Assembly (NCBI GenBank): GCA_009838385.1
Contig: VXRS01000027.1
Coordinates: forward strand, 1-6,484
DNA length: 6,484 bases
Reading direction: 5' to 3'
Source of the DNA: Dehalococcoidia bacterium
Lineage (GTDB): Bacteria; Chloroflexota; Dehalococcoidia; Tepidiformales; Tepidiformaceae
In this document: positions 6,244 to 6,484 of the stretch, piece after piece
How positions within the stretch are numbered: position 1 is the stretch's first letter
How the letters are laid out: every line of letters starts with the position of its first letter
Notes under the pieces: generated by a model
Seen by the model: only the letters and a program-made list of their open reading frames with translations
Databases searched by the model: none
What the model was told of the DNA's origin: nothing
Made by a program: the position numbers and the translations under genes

Positions 6244-6279
6244 GCGCACCCTCGCGTGGTCAGGAACGCGAGGGTGTGC
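6244..6279 (-). terminator. Strong hairpin just after the Cache-protein gene
   Basis: CACCCTCGCGT (6247-6257) pairs perfectly over 11 bases with ACGCGAGGGTG (6266-6276) around an eight-base loop. One G-T wobble and two further pairs extend the stem to 14 positions (6244-6279). It begins 11 bases past the stop codon of the minus-strand gene ending at 6291, the expected place for a terminator; no T-run follows. Confidence 0.58.
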
Positions 6280-6290
6280 CCGGGGTCCGG

Positions 6291-6484
6291 CTAGGGGGCC
6301 TCCGGAATGTCAGGCTGGTCGTCGTAGTAGCGCGACATGAAGAGCAGCCCGTCGTGGCGGATGGCCCAGGTATGCGAGTACAGGGTCTCCGAGGACCTGA
6401 CGTTGGGGAAGATGTTGCTTACCCAGATGCCATCCTCGGTGGCTGACGCAAGCTCCTGGCCGAGACTCCGGTCTCCCGACGAGG
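6291..6484 (-). CDS. C-terminal end of a Cache-domain sensor protein (partial)
   Basis: Only the last 63 residues lie in the window; the gene continues beyond the right edge. The fragment contains ELASATEDGIWVSNIF (residues 10-25 of the visible part) and HTWAIRHDGLLFMSRYY (37-53). This is the pattern of the second half of Cache sensory domains, where a G-x-W-V-S strand is followed by a K/Y-H-T/S-W-x-x-x-H-D-G-L-L-F-x-S-x-Y/W-Y strand pair. Cache domains sit outside the membrane and bind small ligands, usually feeding a kinase, chemoreceptor or cyclase. Here the protein ends only a few residues (DDQPDIPEAP) after the domain, so no output domain follows it: this is probably a stand-alone secreted or lipoprotein-type sensor, or one whose other domains are N-terminal. 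Family recognition is by motif memory and is fairly good. Confidence 0.62.
   Translation of the reverse strand, partial: SSGDRSLGQELASATEDGIWVSNIFPNVRSSETLYSHTWAIRHDGLLFMSRYYDDQPDIPEAP

Noticed and set aside
4655..6340. A 561-codon open frame on the plus strand, antisense to the FAD oxidoreductase
   Set aside because: It lies exactly opposite a well-supported flavoprotein gene. Its translation is Arg/Gly/Ala/Asp-rich with no recognisable domain, the usual result of GC-rich third codon positions.
1..6484. CRISPR array, insertion sequence or transposase
   Set aside because: No regularly spaced repeats, terminal inverted repeats or transposase-like frames were found on either strand.

Overview
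The window looks like a chromosomal fragment of a high-GC bacterium, most likely an Actinomycetota lineage of the Thermoleophilia/Acidimicrobiia kind. This is inferred from GC-rich coding sequence, TTG starts, a TTGACA-N17-TACCGT promoter and the mix of oxidative enzymes; no marker gene in the window fixes the taxon.

Left region (1-1467): the window opens inside a tRNA-Val(TAC) gene, of which only the 3' part is present. About 150 bases downstream is a markedly AT-richer gene for a DUF262-HNH protein. DUF262 is the DGQQR domain shared by GmrSD and SspE type anti-phage systems; here it is fused to a zinc-binding HNH nuclease. A foreign-looking nuclease gene directly 3' of a tRNA gene suggests an integrated accessory or defence cargo.

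Middle scar (1468-2026): no intact gene is seen. It holds the C-terminal half of a Cu/Zn superoxide dismutase on the minus strand and, abutting it head to head, what looks like the C-terminal end of an ASPIC/UnbV (CRTAC1-like) protein on the plus strand. Both lack their N-terminal parts, as expected of a rearrangement or deletion junction.

Metabolic region (2027-4617): an amidohydrolase-2 family TIM-barrel hydrolase (minus) is divergent from a Rieske non-haem iron oxygenase alpha subunit (plus). The oxygenase stop codon overlaps the start of a small three-helix membrane protein. The 294-base divergent spacer holds a good promoter, an inverted repeat over its -10, and a strong ribosome-binding site opening a short leader reading frame in front of the amidohydrolase. 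Together these could be an oxidative ring-modifying or demethylating step plus a hydrolytic step; the substrate cannot be read from the sequence, and no ferredoxin or reductase partner is in the window.

Right region (4754-6484): an FAD-dependent amine-oxidase/phytoene-desaturase-like oxidoreductase (minus) lies downstream of the C-terminal end of a Cache-domain sensor protein (minus, cut by the window edge). Two consecutive perfect-stem hairpins separate them.
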